From NCBI RefSeq assembly GCF_016862115.1, contig NZ_BOMI01000010.1:1-64000 (forward strand): DNA of 64,000 nucleotides, read 5' to 3'. The first letter of the stretch is position 1; the number at the start of each line of letters is the position of its first letter. The notes under the pieces are model-generated. The model was given only the letters and a program-made list of their open reading frames with translations. It was not told the DNA's origin and ran no database searches. Shown piece after piece: positions 63,593 to 64,000 of this stretch. Origin of the DNA: Paractinoplanes deccanensis. Lineage in GTDB: Bacteria > Actinomycetota > Actinomycetes > Mycobacteriales > Micromonosporaceae. A program made the position numbers and the translations under genes.

Positions 63593-63653
63593 CTCAGAGG
63601 CGCCGAACCCTCCGGCTCGGTCGCCCTGGTCACCCGCACGGCTCGGTTGCGGG

Positions 63654-63863
63654 TCAGTCCTCGGAGTCGTCGAGGTCTCGGCGATGCACCTTCATCCACG
63701 CCTCGACGTCGTCCGTCATCCACACCTTGCCCTGGGCGAGGTCGGCGACGGGCTTGGGGAAGTCGGCGCGGCTGGTGATCTGGTACGCACGCTGCCGGCT
63801 CACCCCACCCAGCCGGATGCGGATCTCGTGCGCCCCCATGAGCCGGATCGGTTTCGCTGCCAC
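63654..63863 (-). CDS. AlpA/excisionase-like helix-turn-helix protein
   Basis: A 69-residue DNA-binding protein: MGAHEIRIRLGGVSRQRAYQITSRADFPKPVADLAQGKVWMTDDVEAWMK is a MerR-like/AlpA HTH of the kind found in excisionases and prophage regulators. The C-terminus is acidic (RRDLDDSED). GTG start at 63861-63863. The gene faces a plus-strand start across 83 bp of AT-richer, palindrome-containing DNA. It may control an integrated element beyond the window, or be a resident small regulator. Confidence 0.8.
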   Translation of the reverse strand: MAAKPIRLMGAHEIRIRLGGVSRQRAYQITSRADFPKPVADLAQGKVWMTDDVEAWMKVHRRDLDDSED

Positions 63864-63883
63864 ATGATCGACCGTAGGCGCGA

Positions 63884-63902
63884 GACTATTAGTCTGATAT
63901 CA
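63884..63902. promoter_or_regulatory. Operator-like palindromes in the divergent gap
   Basis: GACTA-T-TAGTC (63884-63894) is followed directly by the palindrome TGATATCA (63895-63902), and another TGATA at 63906-63910. The patch is AT-rich for this genome and lies between the divergent AlpA-like and plus-strand starts, so binding of an HTH regulator is likely. Confidence 0.5.
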
Positions 63903-63946
63903 AGTTGATAGGAGACAGCTAGTCGCGAGTCATCTACACTGTTCCC

Positions 63947-64000
63947 ATGCCTAGGCGAAGTCAGAGCCATCCGCCAGTGCCCGTGAGCCCTGCGCATCGA
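63947..64000 (+). CDS. Start of a gene running out of the window
   Basis: An ATG at 63947 opens MPRRSQSHPPVPVSPAHR and is still open at the window end, so only 18 codons are seen. TACACT, a good -10 match, lies at 63935-63940, six bases before the ATG, so the mRNA may be leaderless. No ribosome binding site is visible. The identity cannot be read; a basic N-terminus opposite an AlpA-like gene would suit a DNA-binding regulator. Confidence 0.45.
   Translation, partial: MPRRSQSHPPVPVSPAHR

Noticed and set aside
63800-63997. 65-codon minus-strand frame running through the divergent gap at the window end
   Set aside because: It overlaps the AlpA-like gene in another frame and crosses the promoter-like region; there is no ribosome binding site.

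Overview
The window is very GC-rich, dense with GTG and TTG starts, and carries the housekeeping gene order of an actinomycete. The gene set (IF-2/NusA/YlxR/RimP block, RpsB-Tsf-PyrH-Frr-CdsA-RlmN block, Dxr-RseP-IspG block, DUF4439 and DUF2631 proteins, an F420-type luciferase-like oxidoreductase, DivI1A-repeat proteins) points to the Micromonosporaceae, most likely an Actinoplanes-like organism. The genus is an inference; no rRNA or other marker is present to fix it. Most genes lie on the minus strand, so transcription mostly runs from high to low coordinates.

Region 1 (174-18241, all minus) is core metabolism and the translation/RNA machinery. In transcription order it holds rimP-nusA-ylxR-infB, a TRM11-like methyltransferase, a DUF503 protein, rbfA-nrnA, a 29-codon small gene, a MATE exporter, truB, ribF, rpsO, pnp, an M16 peptidase, a PAP2-type membrane enzyme and dapB. 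Several hairpin terminators separate the units; the one behind nrnA is textbook, with a UUCG loop and a U-rich tail.

Region 2 (18429-26504) is more accessory. It has a pair of overlapping ferritin-like genes (one an apparent Tat lipoprotein), a nucleotidyltransferase, and map. Next comes a STAS antagonist that overlaps tail to tail with a 1213-residue kinase/response-regulator/PP2C/ATPase giant, which together could form a complete partner-switching module. Two class-I amidotransferases of the gamma-glutamyl-GABA hydrolase type follow.

Region 3 (26760-32587) completes what looks like a gamma-glutamylated amine (polyamine/GABA-type) degradation locus. In transcription order it is an APC permease, a glutamine-synthetase-like ligase, an aldehyde dehydrogenase and an SDR dehydrogenase, then the two hydrolases. 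The ligase and dehydrogenase are separated by 768 bp of minisatellite and duplicated hairpin sequence.

Region 4 (32588-43322) is transport and regulation. It contains a small gene with an apparent AUA start and its own terminator, a MerR regulator, an MFS exporter pseudogene with an internal deletion, an Nat-type ABC exporter pair, and a TetR/YhgE-Pip/ABC operon with a perfect operator palindrome. It also has a luciferase-like oxidoreductase, a secreted protein with internal repeats, a GNAT acetyltransferase and a PadR regulator.

Region 5 (43437-63592) is again largely core: ispG-rseP-dxr (isoprenoid precursors plus site-2 protease), YihY, a FAD oxidoreductase with a PLP dehydratase, a Rieske-metallo-beta-lactamase fusion, DUF2631, a DivI1A-repeat protein, rlmN-cdsA-frr-pyrH-tsf-rpsB, and yraN-yifB-dprA. 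The last 350 bp change character: an AlpA/excisionase-like HTH gene faces the start of a plus-strand gene across a palindrome-rich, AT-richer gap. This may be the edge of an integrated element that continues beyond the window. No tRNA, rRNA, CRISPR array or insertion sequence was seen.
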